Assembly (NCBI RefSeq): GCF_039542035.1
Contig: NZ_BAABHJ010000040.1
Coordinates: 558,001-622,000, forward strand
Direction: 5' to 3'
Length of the DNA: 64,000 nucleotides
Source of the DNA: Actinoallomurus liliacearum
GTDB lineage: Bacteria; Actinomycetota; Actinomycetes; Streptosporangiales; Streptosporangiaceae
In this document: positions 25,737 through 33,287 of the stretch, in pieces
Layout of the letters: every line of letters begins with the position of its first letter
How positions within the stretch are numbered: the first letter of the stretch is position 1
The notes under the pieces: generated by a model
The model's input: the letters and a program-made list of their open reading frames with translations, nothing else
Database searches by the model: none
What the model was told of the DNA's origin: nothing
Program-made: the position numbers and the translations under genes

Positions 25737-27020
25737 TCAGACGAGAGAGCGCAGTTGAAGTGTCTGATCGCGGCCGGGTCCGACGCCGATGGCGCTGATC
25801 TGGGCGCCCGACATCTCCTCCAGCGCCCGGACGTAGTCCTGCGCCTTCTTCGGCAGGTCCTCGAACGTCTTGCAGTCGGAGATGTCCTCGTGCCAGCCGT
25901 CCAGCTCCTCGTAGATCGGCTTGGCGTGGTGGAACCCGGTCTGCGTCATCGGGAGCTCGTCACAGCGCTCGCCGTCGATATCGTACGCCACGCAGACCGG
26001 GATCTTCTCCAGGCCCGACAGCACGTCGAGCTTGGTGAGGAAGTAGTCGGTCACGCCGTTGACGCGCGTGGCGTACCGGGCGATCACCGCGTCGAACCAG
26101 CCGCAGCGGCGGTTCCGGCCCGTCGTCACGCCGTACTCGCCGCCGGTCGTGCGCAGCCAGTCGCCCGTCTCGTCGAGCAGTTCGGTGGGGAACGGCCCGG
26201 AGCCGACGCGGGTGGTGTACGCCTTCAGGATGCCGATGACCTTGGTGATGCGGGTCGGGCCGACGCCCGAGCCCGCGCACGCCCCGCCCGAGGTCGGGCT
26301 GGAGGACGTGACGAAGGGGTACGTGCCGTGGTCGACGTCGAGGAGCGTGCCCTGGGCGCCCTCGAGCAGGACCAGCTTGCCCTCCTCGAGCGCCTTGTTG
26401 ACGACGAGCGCGGTGTCGGCGATGTGCGGGCGCAGCCTCTCACCGTACGCGACGTACTCCTCGATGATCGGGTCGATATCGATGGAGCGCCGGTTGTAGA
26501 CCTTGGCGAGGATCTGGTTCTTGTCGCGCAGCGCGAGCTCGAGCTTCTGCCGCAGGATGCCGGGGTCGAGCAGGTCCTGCACCCGGATGCCCATGCGGGC
26601 GATCTTGTCGCCGTACGCCGGCCCGATGCCGCGGCCGGTGGTGCCGATCCGCGCCTTGCCGAGGTACCGCTCGCTCACCTTGTCGAGGGCCTTGTGGTGC
26701 GGCATGATCAAATGCGCGTTGGCCGAGATCAACAGCCGGTCGCAGCTCACCCCGCGCGCCTGTAGGCCGTCGATCTCCTCCAGCAGCACTCCCGGGTCGA
26801 TGACCACGCCGTTTCCGATCACGGGTACGACGTCCGGGGAGAGTACCCCTGACGGAAGCAGATGCAGGGCGTAGGACTGGTCGCCGATGACGACGGTGTG
26901 CCCCGCGTTGTTGCCGCCCTGGTATCGGACGACATAGTCGACGTCGCCGCCGAGAATATCGGTGGCCTTGCCCTTGCCTTCGTCACCCCACTGGGCGCCG
27001 ACGAGCACGATGGCCGGCAT
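25737..27020 (-). CDS. purA: Adenylosuccinate synthetase
   Basis: 427 residues from the ATG at 27020 (GGGGAG upstream; an earlier in-frame ATG at 27041 lacks support). It converts IMP, aspartate and GTP to adenylosuccinate. The P-loop GDEGKGK with catalytic D and the NNAGHT histidine motif are intact, and TTGRGIGPAYGDK and the C-terminal GVGPGRDQT are present. It stands apart from purB and purD and has its own leader hairpin and terminator. Confidence 0.97.
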   Translation of the reverse strand: MPAIVLVGAQWGDEGKGKATDILGGDVDYVVRYQGGNNAGHTVVIGDQSYALHLLPSGVLSPDVVPVIGNGVVIDPGVLLEEIDGLQARGVSCDRLLISANAHLIMPHHKALDKVSERYLGKARIGTTGRGIGPAYGDKIARMGIRVQDLLDPGILRQKLELALRDKNQILAKVYNRRSIDIDPIIEEYVAYGERLRPHIADTALVVNKALEEGKLVLLEGAQGTLLDVDHGTYPFVTSSSPTSGGACAGSGVGPTRITKVIGILKAYTTRVGSGPFPTELLDETGDWLRTTGGEYGVTTGRNRRCGWFDAVIARYATRVNGVTDYFLTKLDVLSGLEKIPVCVAYDIDGERCDELPMTQTGFHHAKPIYEELDGWHEDISDCKTFEDLPKKAQDYVRALEEMSGAQISAIGVGPGRDQTLQLRSLV

Positions 27021-27047
27021 AGGAGCTCTCTCCCCTGGCATCGACGA

Positions 27048-27079
27048 AGCCCCTGGCGCAAGCAGCAGCGACAGGGGCT
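27048..27079 (-). promoter_or_regulatory. Leader hairpin upstream of purA
   Basis: Eight-bp arms AGCCCCTG (27048-27055) and CAGGGGCT (27072-27079) lie between the probable promoter (TACCCT near 27092) and the purA ribosome-binding site. There is no known purine-riboswitch consensus. It may be an attenuator or simply a stable leader stem. Confidence 0.35.
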
Positions 27080-27133
27080 CTTGCGATCAGAGGGTACCCG
27101 CCGGATGACCGCGAGGAAAACGGTAGGAGCCGG

Positions 27134-27547
27134 TCAGGTGGCCAGAACCGCGACCGCCGTTGGGCTGGAGTCCCGCAGGAACGTCCGGCAGCGCTCGGCC
27201 TCGTCCTCCTCGCCGATCGCCGCGGCGGCCCGGCCGAGGGCGTGCAGGGCGCGCAGGAACCCGCGGTTCGCCGCGTGCTCCCAGGGGATCGGGCCCTGGC
27301 CCTTCCACCCCGCGCGGCGGAGCGAGTCGAGTCCGCGGTGGTAACCGGTGCGCGCGTAGGCGTACGACTCGATCACGTCGCCCTTCCCGAAGGCGCGATC
27401 GGCGAGCTCGGCCCAGGCGGCCGGGTACGCCGGGAAACGGGCGGCGACCTCGAAGGGGTCGACGCCGGCCTCCAGGGACTGTCGGGCTTCGTCGATGTCC
27501 GGCAGCTCGGTCGGGGCCGGCCCGCCGAGAAGGTTCTGGTGCTCCAT
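27134..27547 (-). CDS. DUF3151 family protein
   Basis: 137 residues, typical length for this actinobacterial family. The conserved segments ARFPAYPAAWAELADRAF and SYAYARTGYHRGLDSLRRAGWKG are present. There is no signal peptide or membrane segment. Helix-rich sequence with TPR-like spacing suggests a protein-interaction role. The gene lies upstream of purA on the same strand, but a 113-nt gap with a separate promoter-like box makes co-transcription uncertain. Confidence 0.85.
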   Translation of the reverse strand: MEHQNLLGGPAPTELPDIDEARQSLEAGVDPFEVAARFPAYPAAWAELADRAFGKGDVIESYAYARTGYHRGLDSLRRAGWKGQGPIPWEHAANRGFLRALHALGRAAAAIGEEDEAERCRTFLRDSSPTAVAVLAT

Positions 27548-27621
27548 GGAGTCATCCTGCCCTTTTCGACGCCGTTCTCCTATTCCAGCGGTCGGGAAAC
27601 TTCGTCGATAATGCTGCTGGG

Positions 27622-27627
27622 TACGGT
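27622..27627 (+). promoter_or_regulatory. -10 box of the aldo/keto reductase (leaderless)
   Basis: TACGGT, 6-nt spacer, then the ATG at 27634. A further TA-rich box (GATAAT) lies 15 nt upstream. Confidence 0.55.
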
Positions 27628-27633
27628 TGCGGC

Positions 27634-28473
27634 ATGACCGAAACCACGTTCGCCATCGGTGGAGACCTGACCGTAAATCGTCTGGCGTACGGCGCCATGC
27701 GGATCACCGGGCCCGGCGTCTGGGGTCCTCCGGCCGACCGTGACGAGGCGCTGCGGGTCCTGCGGCGCGCCGTCGAACTCGGTGTGGACTTCATCGACAC
27801 CGCCGACTCGTACGGCCCGTACGTCTCCGAGGAACTGATCCACGAGGCGCTGCACCCGTACGACGGAGTGAAGATCGCCACGAAGGCCGGCCTGGTTCGG
27901 ACGGGACCGAACGAGTGGCATCCGGTCGGCCGGCCGAAGTACCTCCGCCAAGAGGCGATGATGAGCCTGCACCGGCTGGGCCTGGAGCGGATCGACCTGT
28001 TCCAGTTGCACCGCATCGACCCGGAGGTACCGCTCGCCGACCAGGTGGGCGAGCTGCGCGACCTGCGTGACGAGGGCAAGATCCGGCATATCGGGCTGTC
28101 CGAGGTCAGCGTCGAGGAGATCGAGCGGGCCCGCGAGATCGTTCCGATCGCCACCGTGCAGAACCTCTACAACCTGACCAACCGCCAGTCCGAGGACGTT
28201 CTGGACTACTGCGAGCGGGAGGGCATCGGGTTCATCCCGTGGTTCCCGCTGGCCGTGGGCGAGCTCGCCAAGCCGGGCGGACACCTCGACCTGATCGCCA
28301 AGGAGCTGAACGCCACCCCCTCGCAGGTCGCGCTGGCCTGGCTGCTCCGGCGCTCGCCGGTGATGCTGCCGATCCCCGGCACCGGCTCGGTGGCGCACCT
28401 CGAGGAGAACATGGGTGCCGCGAACATCGACCTGACCGACGAGCAGTTCGCCGCCCTGTCCGAACCGGCCTAA
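27634..28473 (+). CDS. Aldo/keto reductase
   Basis: 279 residues, an AKR (alpha/beta)8 barrel. The catalytic tetrad can be placed: D and Y in DFIDTADSYGP, K in IATKAGL, H in LFQLHRIDP. The cofactor motif GTGSVAHLEEN near the C-terminus indicates NADPH. It is of the YajO/oxidoreductase Tas-like subgroup; the substrate is unknown. It is convergent with the GNAT gene, with a 4-nt overlap of stops, and divergent from the DUF3151 gene. Confidence 0.93.
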   Translation: MTETTFAIGGDLTVNRLAYGAMRITGPGVWGPPADRDEALRVLRRAVELGVDFIDTADSYGPYVSEELIHEALHPYDGVKIATKAGLVRTGPNEWHPVGRPKYLRQEAMMSLHRLGLERIDLFQLHRIDPEVPLADQVGELRDLRDEGKIRHIGLSEVSVEEIERAREIVPIATVQNLYNLTNRQSEDVLDYCEREGIGFIPWFPLAVGELAKPGGHLDLIAKELNATPSQVALAWLLRRSPVMLPIPGTGSVAHLEENMGAANIDLTDEQFAALSEPA

Positions 28474-29078
28474 AGCGTGATCCGGTAGATCAGGCCGCCC
28501 TCCTCGCCGCGGGCGGCGACGGCGTGCGGCCACACGTTGCCGATCGCCGCCCGCGCGGCGTGGTTCTCCACCAGGACGTCGGCGCGCAGCTCGGCGATCC
28601 CGCGGGCCCGCGCGAGGCCGGCCAGGTCGGTGACCAGCCGCCGGGCGACGCCCCGGCGCTGCCAGGGGTCCGCGACCAGGACCGCGAGGTCCGCGAGCCC
28701 GGGCAGTGTCGCGTCGCGCGCGTACTCGGCGATCCCCACGACCCCGGTGTCCGCCACGGCGACGAGCGCGGCGCGGTCCCAGTGGTCCACCCGGCTCAGC
28801 GCCTCCGCGTAGAAGGACGGGAGCCGCGGCGTTCCGGCGAAGAACCGGAGGTACAGGCTGCGCGCCGATAGCCGCATCCCGAGCACGTCCGCCCGGTCGC
28901 CGGCCTCGTACGGCCGCACACCGATCGCCGATGCGGCATCGCCGGTCTCGTACGGCCGCACACCGATCGCCGGCGCGGCATCGCCGGTCTCGTACGGCCG
29001 CACGCCGGCCGTCGGCGCGGCGTCGTCGGCCAGGGGTGCGGGGGCCGGGTGGACATTGAGTTTCGTCACGAAACTCAT
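28470..29078 (-). CDS. GNAT acetyltransferase with triplicated N-terminal segment
   Basis: 202 residues. The GNAT core runs from about 53 to 190: the acetyl-CoA loop WQRRGVARRLV and the LRADVLVENHAA strand. The first beta-strand motif GVRPYE is present three times (residues 25, 39 and 53) with a 14-residue period; only the last copy is joined to the fold. The start codon and first seven codons lie in a perfect palindrome, and a second operator-like site lies just upstream of the -10-like TACCGA. Substrate unknown. Confidence 0.85.
   Translation of the reverse strand: MSFVTKLNVHPAPAPLADDAAPTAGVRPYETGDAAPAIGVRPYETGDAASAIGVRPYEAGDRADVLGMRLSARSLYLRFFAGTPRLPSFYAEALSRVDHWDRAALVAVADTGVVGIAEYARDATLPGLADLAVLVADPWQRRGVARRLVTDLAGLARARGIAELRADVLVENHAARAAIGNVWPHAVAARGEEGGLIYRITL
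28896..29024 (-). repeat. Three 42-nt tandem repeats in the GNAT gene
   Basis: In-frame 42-bp units encode DAAPAIGVRPYETG-like segments. The DNA of the copies is nearly identical, pointing to recent slippage or unequal exchange. The effect is to repeat the first strand of the GNAT fold as a linker. Confidence 0.85.
29058..29076. promoter_or_regulatory. Perfect palindrome GAGTTTCGTCACGAAACTC over the GNAT start
   Basis: Nine-bp arms around a single central base, spanning codons 1-7 of the GNAT gene. Its core (GTTTCGT-N-ACGAAAC) is closely related to the two sites at 29092-29108 and 30290-30306, suggesting binding by one regulator. Confidence 0.6.
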
Positions 29079-29091
29079 TGCATCATCGGTA

Positions 29092-29108
29092 GGTTTCGTG
29101 AAGCAACC
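29092..29108. promoter_or_regulatory. Operator-like site GGTTTCGTGAAGCAACC upstream of GNAT
   Basis: The 15-bp core GTTTCGTGAAGCAAC differs from the site at the HxlR promoter (30291-30305) only at the central base. It lies directly upstream of the putative GNAT -10 box, where repressor binding would block RNA polymerase. Confidence 0.6.
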
Positions 29109-29124
29109 CTCAGGCCCTGAGAAA

Positions 29125-29153
29125 GGCCGGAGGCGAGACCGCCGCCTCCGGCC
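29125..29153 (-). terminator. Hairpin terminator downstream of the DUF4232 gene
   Basis: 11-bp GC-rich stem GGCCGGAGGCG/CGCCTCCGGCC with a 7-nt loop, 13 bp past the stop. No T-tract, as is common in actinomycetes. Confidence 0.6.
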
Positions 29154-29166
29154 CTGCGCCGTCGGT

Positions 29167-29670
29167 TCAGGAGTGGAGGTGTCCCAGGTCGAGGTGGTGG
29201 TCCGGGCCGACCGCCGCGTGCCACGAGGCCGCGCCGAGGCCGCCGCTGTTCGGCAGGGAGAACGTCAGCGAGTCCGGAACGGTCGGCGTGTCGACGATGG
29301 ACCAGTGCAGGTCGAGGTGGCCGACGGTGCCGGGCTTGAGGACGACCGACTCCTTGGTGGAGCCGGACGCCCGGGTGACGGTGACCGGAACGCTCTGCGC
29401 CCCTCCCTCCGGACCGGACGTCAGGAACGCGAGGCTCGTCAGGTCGTTGCGCAGGACGCAGGTCTTCTTGCCGAGCGTCGCGAAGTCCAGCGTGGAGTAC
29501 CGCTGCCCCGCGCCGCTGTCCACGCGGCCGAGCGAGACCGTGAGGTCCGTGCCCTTGCAGGTCGGCGTGGTGGTGGCCGCGACGGCGGGCACGGCGGCGG
29601 CGATCGAGCCGCCCGTGATGACGCCGGCGACGATCGCGGTCCGCATCCGGCGGCGGGTCTTGTCGTTCAT
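29167..29670 (-). CDS. Secreted DUF4232-like protein
   Basis: 167 residues from the ATG at 29670 (GGGGAG upstream). A Sec signal peptide ends at AVPAVAA near residue 32. The mature part has two cysteines (PTCKGTDL and KKTCVLRND) and the pattern C...SLGRVDSGAGQRY...L.F...G..C.L, typical of DUF4232 beta-sandwich proteins exported by actinomycetes. The C-terminus is histidine-rich (DHHLDLGHLHS), possibly metal-binding. Function unknown. It follows the HxlR gene on the same strand after 107 nt. Confidence 0.8.
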   Translation of the reverse strand: MNDKTRRRMRTAIVAGVITGGSIAAAVPAVAATTTPTCKGTDLTVSLGRVDSGAGQRYSTLDFATLGKKTCVLRNDLTSLAFLTSGPEGGAQSVPVTVTRASGSTKESVVLKPGTVGHLDLHWSIVDTPTVPDSLTFSLPNSGGLGAASWHAAVGPDHHLDLGHLHS

Positions 29671-29777
29671 CGATGCTCCCCGAGAGATCGACGGGCACCG
29701 CGGGCGCCCGTCAGTGTGCGGTCGGAGAGTGAGACGCCCGCCCAATCAAGATCGTTCGGGCCTTGAGGAGAATTTGA

Positions 29778-30269
29778 TCAATGAGTGCCGTCCGCGGCCT
29801 GCTGGACGATCCGGTCCGTCGGGCGCGCGCCCGGGCCGGGCCGGGGCTCGACGTCGGTGGGGCCCATGGCGGCCCCGCATTCCGAGCACGTCAGGGCGGG
29901 CGTCAGCCGGCCGGTGCAGCCGCGGTGGGAGAGGACGACCGGAGAGCCGTCCTCGGCGTAGTGCTGGTCGCCCCACAGCAGGAGGGACATCATCGCCGGC
30001 CACAGCCCCACGCCCTTGCGGGTCAGCCGGTACTCGTAGCGGTCGGGCCGCTCCTGGTAGCGGTGGCGCCGGAGGATGCCCTCGTCGCACAGGCGGCTCA
30101 GGCGGTCCGTCAGGACGTTGCGCGCCACCCCCAGGTCCGCCTGGAAGTCGTCGAAGCGGCGGACGCCCTCGAAGGCGTCACGGATGATCAGCAGGGTCCA
30201 GCGCTCGCCGACGATCTCCAGCGCCCGGGCGATCGAGCAGTTCTGGTCGTCATATGTGCGATGAAGCAC
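29778..30269 (-). CDS. HxlR-family regulator with C-terminal cysteine cluster
   Basis: 163 residues. The HxlR wing-helix (QNCSIARALEIVGERWTLLIIRDAFEG outlined; DDFQADLGVARNVLTDRLSRL) is standard, with a cysteine at 11 as in redox-sensing members. A C-terminal extension has three cysteines (GCTGRL, TCSECGA), possibly a zinc site. The GTG start is 6 nt after TACGCT, so the mRNA is leaderless. An operator-like site lies between its -10 and -35 regions, fitting autorepression. Confidence 0.88.
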   Translation of the reverse strand: MLHRTYDDQNCSIARALEIVGERWTLLIIRDAFEGVRRFDDFQADLGVARNVLTDRLSRLCDEGILRRHRYQERPDRYEYRLTRKGVGLWPAMMSLLLWGDQHYAEDGSPVVLSHRGCTGRLTPALTCSECGAAMGPTDVEPRPGPGARPTDRIVQQAADGTH

Positions 30270-30275
30270 GTTCCC

Positions 30276-30281
30276 AGCGTA
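30276..30281 (-). promoter_or_regulatory. -10 box of the HxlR gene (leaderless)
   Basis: TACGCT, spacer GGGAAC, then the GTG at 30269. Confidence 0.6.
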
Positions 30282-30289
30282 GGCCGCCG

Positions 30290-30306
30290 GGTTTCGTCAA
30301 GCAACG
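30290..30306. promoter_or_regulatory. Operator-like site in the HxlR promoter
   Basis: Core GTTTCGTCAAGCAAC (30291-30305), matching the GNAT upstream site at 14 of 15 positions. It covers about -22 to -38 relative to the presumed start, an ideal place for autorepression. Confidence 0.6.
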
Positions 30307-30338
30307 CGGGGACGGCCGCGACCGCCGGCCGTCCCCGC
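30306..30338 (-). terminator. Hairpin terminator of fba
   Basis: 12-bp stem GCGGGGACGGCC/GGCCGTCCCCGC with a 9-nt loop, 18 bp past the fba stop and just before the HxlR promoter. Confidence 0.65.
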
Positions 30339-30355
30339 CCTACGTTCCGGGGCCC

Positions 30356-31378
30356 TTACTTGATCTTGGTGCCCTGGGACAGGAGGTGCTCGCACGCCTC
30401 GACGATGCGCGCGGCCATGCCCGCCTCGGCGGCCTTGCCGTACGCGCGCGGGTCGTAGGCCTTCTTGTTGCCGACCTCGCCGTCGATCTTCAGCACGCCG
30501 TCGTAGTTCTTGAACATGTGGTCGGCGACCGGCCGCGTGAAGGCGTACTGCGTGTCGGTGTCGATGTTCATCTTCACCACGCCGTACGACACCGCCTCCC
30601 GGATCTCCTCCAGCGTGGAGCCGGAGCCGCCGTGGAAGACCAGGTCGAAGGGCTTCTCCTTGCCGTACTGCTCGCCGACGACCTCCTGGATCTCCTTCAG
30701 GACCTCCGGCCGCAGCTTCACGTGACCCGGCTTGTAGACGCCGTGCACGTTGCCGAACGTCGCGGCGAGGAGGTAGCGGCCCTTCTCACCGAGACCCACG
30801 GCCTCGACCGTGGCCAGGGCGTCGCCCGGCGTGGTGTAGAGCTTCTCGTTGATCTCGCCGACGACGCCGTCCTCCTCGCCGCCGACGACGCCGATCTCCA
30901 TCTCCATGATCACGCGGGCCTTCGCGCACTCCTCGATGAGCTCGGCCGCGATCTGGAGGTTCTCCTCGAGCGGAACGGCCGAGCCGTCCCACATGTGCGA
31001 CTGGAACAGCGGCTCCTCGCCGCGGGCCACCCGCTCCTGGGAGATCTTGATCAGCGGCTTCATGAAGCCGTCGAGCTTGTTCTTCGGGCAGTGGTCGGTG
31101 TGCAGCGCGATCTGCACGGGGTACTTCTCGGCGACCACGCGGGCGTACTCCGCGAGCGCCGTGGCGCCCGTGACCATGTCCTTCACGGTGGCGCCGGAGA
31201 GGAACTCCGCACCGCCGGTCGAGACCTGGATGATCCCGTCGCTCTCCGCCTCCGCGAATCCGCGCAGCGCGGCGTTCAGCGTCTGGCTCGAGGTGACGTT
31301 GATCGCGGGGTAGGCGAAGCCCTGACGCTTTGCCCGATCGAGCATCTCCGCGTATACCTCAGGGGTTGCGATGGGCAT
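30356..31378 (-). CDS. fba: Class II fructose-bisphosphate aldolase
   Basis: 340 residues from the ATG at 31378 with the strong site AAGGAAGGAAGAG; longer open frames upstream are not real. It splits fructose 1,6-bisphosphate to DHAP and glyceraldehyde 3-phosphate with zinc. The zinc and catalytic motifs are present: LHTDHCPK, EMEIGVVGGEEDGV, FGNVHGVY, VFHGGSGS and NIDTDTQYA. The length fits the class IIA (E. coli-like, long) group. Transcribed alone, divergent from the DedA gene. Confidence 0.97.
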   Translation of the reverse strand: MPIATPEVYAEMLDRAKRQGFAYPAINVTSSQTLNAALRGFAEAESDGIIQVSTGGAEFLSGATVKDMVTGATALAEYARVVAEKYPVQIALHTDHCPKNKLDGFMKPLIKISQERVARGEEPLFQSHMWDGSAVPLEENLQIAAELIEECAKARVIMEMEIGVVGGEEDGVVGEINEKLYTTPGDALATVEAVGLGEKGRYLLAATFGNVHGVYKPGHVKLRPEVLKEIQEVVGEQYGKEKPFDLVFHGGSGSTLEEIREAVSYGVVKMNIDTDTQYAFTRPVADHMFKNYDGVLKIDGEVGNKKAYDPRAYGKAAEAGMAARIVEACEHLLSQGTKIK

Positions 31379-31467
31379 GGCTCTTCCTTCCTTGGGCATG
31401 GCTCCCGGCCGGCTCGACTCCAGTATCCCGAAATCCGCAGGCGGCCCGGACATGGCACGCCTACCGG

Positions 31468-31473
31468 TACGCT
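31468..31473 (+). promoter_or_regulatory. -10 box of the DedA gene (leaderless)
   Basis: TACGCT, 6-nt spacer CAGGCC, then the GTG at 31480. Confidence 0.6.
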
Positions 31474-31479
31474 CAGGCC

Positions 31480-32169
31480 GTGGCACTCGCCGTGAACATC
31501 CTGGATCCCAAGTCCCTCATCGCGACGTTCGGACTTGTCGGCATCCTCGCCGTAATCTTCGCCGAGACCGGCCTGCTCATCGGGTTCTTCCTGCCCGGTG
31601 ACACGCTGCTGGTCACCGCGGGCGTCTTCACCACGACGGCCGCCGCCCACCACGCCGGCATCGCGCCGCTGCCGCTCCCAGTGCTCCTGATCGGGGCGCC
31701 GATCTGCGCGATCGCGGGCGCCCAGGTCGGGCACTTCCTCGGCGCGAAGTACGGCCGGAAACTCTTCGACCGGCCCGACTCACGGCTGTTCCGGCAGGAC
31801 CACGTCGAGAAGGCCGAGCACTATTTCAACAAGTTCGGCCCGGCGAAGGCGGTCGTGCTGGCCCGCTTCGCCCCGGTCGTGCGCACCTTCCTCAACCCGC
31901 TCGCCGGGATGCTGGAGATGTCCGCGGGCCGGTTCCTCGTCTTCAACGTGATCGGCGGAGTCGTCTGGACCGAGACGATCATCCTGCTCGGCCGGTTCCT
32001 CGGCGACCGGGTCAAGGGGATCGACAAGTACATCCTCCCCGTCGTCGCCATCGCGGTGATCCTGTCGGTCATCCCGGTGATCCGCGAGATCATCAGAGGG
32101 CCGAAGAAGACCGGGCAGAGCGGTGACGGCCGAAAGACGGCGATGCCATCTGGCCGTCACCGTCGCTGA
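31480..32169 (+). CDS. DedA/VTT-family membrane protein
   Basis: 229 residues from the GTG at 31480. Several membrane helices; DedA motifs FAETGLLIGFFLPGDTLL, GAQVGHFLGAKYGRKLF and ARFAPVVRTFLNPLAGMLEM (glutamate and arginine residues needed for lipid scrambling in E. coli homologues), then FNVIGGVVW. DedA proteins flip lipids such as undecaprenyl phosphate or phosphatidylethanolamine; the substrate here is unknown. A basic C-terminal tail follows. Confidence 0.92.
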   Translation: MALAVNILDPKSLIATFGLVGILAVIFAETGLLIGFFLPGDTLLVTAGVFTTTAAAHHAGIAPLPLPVLLIGAPICAIAGAQVGHFLGAKYGRKLFDRPDSRLFRQDHVEKAEHYFNKFGPAKAVVLARFAPVVRTFLNPLAGMLEMSAGRFLVFNVIGGVVWTETIILLGRFLGDRVKGIDKYILPVVAIAVILSVIPVIREIIRGPKKTGQSGDGRKTAMPSGRHRR

Positions 32170-32185
32170 CGGTCCCGGTTATCGC

Positions 32186-32191
32186 TAACCT
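32186..32191 (+). promoter_or_regulatory. -10 box of the 32198 gene (leaderless)
   Basis: TAACCT, 6-nt spacer CCCCCT, then the GTG at 32198. Confidence 0.6.
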
Positions 32192-32197
32192 CCCCCT

Positions 32198-32668
32198 GTG
32201 GGACGTCACCGATCAGACCCCATGGGTCTCGCACGCATAGCCATCGCGGTCCTCGCCGTCAGCTTGGCGCTGGGCCTCGTGATCGTCGGTGGCGTGTCGC
32301 TCTGGGGGGCGCTCACCAAGGACGCGTCCAAGACGGCCTCCACCGCGCCCGACCCGTCCTCCAGCGCGGTCGCGCCCAGCGACACGGCGAAGTCGAAGCG
32401 GAGCGCGCCGAGCGCCCAGTCCGGCAACGAGATCGACGTCCAGTGCCTGGTCGCCCAGTGCCAGATCTACGTGGCCGGGCCCAGCGCCACCGACGTCGTC
32501 TACAACGGCTCGCTCGCCCACGGCGAGCGGCGTCAGTTCACCGGTACCCGCCTGATCCTGCAGGTCGACGACGCGAGCACGGTCAGCGTCGTCGTGAACG
32601 GGCAGCAGCAGGCCAGGGGACGGCACGGCCAGCAGCGCACCTACCACGCGCCGGCCAAGCAGCAGTAA
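32198..32668 (+). CDS. Membrane-anchored protein with RodZ C-terminal-like (DUF4115) domain
   Basis: 156 residues. One N-terminal membrane helix (about 11-36), a Ser/Ala/Pro-rich linker, then a small beta domain. That domain has a C-x5-C pair (QCLVAQCQIYV) and the pattern VYNGSLAHGERRQF ... LILQVDDASTVSVVVNG, resembling the outer domain of RodZ. It lacks the cytoplasmic HTH of real RodZ. It follows the DedA gene by 28 nt with its own -10, and is convergent with pyrE. Function unknown, cell-envelope location likely. Confidence 0.65.
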   Translation: MGRHRSDPMGLARIAIAVLAVSLALGLVIVGGVSLWGALTKDASKTASTAPDPSSSAVAPSDTAKSKRSAPSAQSGNEIDVQCLVAQCQIYVAGPSATDVVYNGSLAHGERRQFTGTRLILQVDDASTVSVVVNGQQQARGRHGQQRTYHAPAKQQ

Positions 32669-32707
32669 GGACGCCGGCCCGGCCCCCTCGTGGCACGGTC
32701 CAGCCGG

Positions 32708-32729
32708 GGCCGACGGTCCTCGGTCGGCC
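32708..32729. terminator. Hairpin between convergent genes
   Basis: 7-bp stem GGCCGAC/GTCGGCC with an 8-nt loop, between the 32198 gene and pyrE, which end 66 bp apart. It could serve both directions. Confidence 0.4.
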
Positions 32730-32734
32730 GAGCC

Positions 32735-33271
32735 TCAGCCGAGCCCGAGGTCGTCCAGGGTGAACACCGAGCGGTACGGCAGGCCCGTCTCGGCGATGCG
32801 CGGACCCGCGCCGCGCTCGACGATGGTGGCGACGCCGACGACCTCGGCCCCGGCCTCGCGCAGCGCCTCCACCGCGGTCAGCACCGAGCCGCCGGTCGTG
32901 GAGGTGTCCTCGACGGCGAGCACCCGCCGCCCGGCGACATCGGGCCCTTCGACGCGCCGCTGCAGCCCGTGCGCCTTGCCCGCCTTGCGGACGACGAACG
33001 CGTCCAGGTGCCGGCCGCGCGCGGCGGCGGCGTGCAGCATCGCGGTGGCGACCGGATCGGCGCCGAGCGTCAGCCCGCCGACGGCCTCGTAGTCGAGATC
33101 CTCGGTGAGGTCGAGCATCGCCCGCCCCACCAGCGGGGCGGCGTGCCCGTCGAGGGTCACGCGGCGCAGGTCGACGTAGAAGTCGGCCTCCTGACCGGAC
33201 GACAGGACCACCCTGCCGTGGACCACTGCCTTGCTCTTGATCTCGGCCAGGAGATCGTCACGATCCGTCAT
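32735..33271 (-). CDS. pyrE: Orotate phosphoribosyltransferase
   Basis: 178 residues from the ATG at 33271. It makes OMP from orotate and PRPP in pyrimidine synthesis. The PRPP loop VLAVEDTSTTGGSVL is intact, and the FVVRKAGKAHG flexible loop and SSGQEADFYVDLR N-terminus match. The ATG lies 7 nt after TAGAGT, so it is probably leaderless. It is separate from the other pyr genes and divergent from a hydrolase. Confidence 0.95.
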   Translation of the reverse strand: MTDRDDLLAEIKSKAVVHGRVVLSSGQEADFYVDLRRVTLDGHAAPLVGRAMLDLTEDLDYEAVGGLTLGADPVATAMLHAAAARGRHLDAFVVRKAGKAHGLQRRVEGPDVAGRRVLAVEDTSTTGGSVLTAVEALREAGAEVVGVATIVERGAGPRIAETGLPYRSVFTLDDLGLG

Positions 33272-33278
33272 ACGCGAA

Positions 33279-33284
33279 ACTCTA
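33279..33284 (-). promoter_or_regulatory. -10 box of pyrE (leaderless)
   Basis: TAGAGT, 7-nt spacer TTCGCGT, then the ATG. It lies within the 16-bp gap to the divergent hydrolase gene, so the two promoters overlap. Confidence 0.6.
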
Positions 33285-33287
33285 CTC

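Noticed and set aside
28896..29024. CRISPR-like array (regular 42-bp repeats)
   Set aside because: The units are contiguous, in frame and encode a repeated protein segment; there are no spacers or cas genes. The same applies to the 21-bp units at 890-1015.
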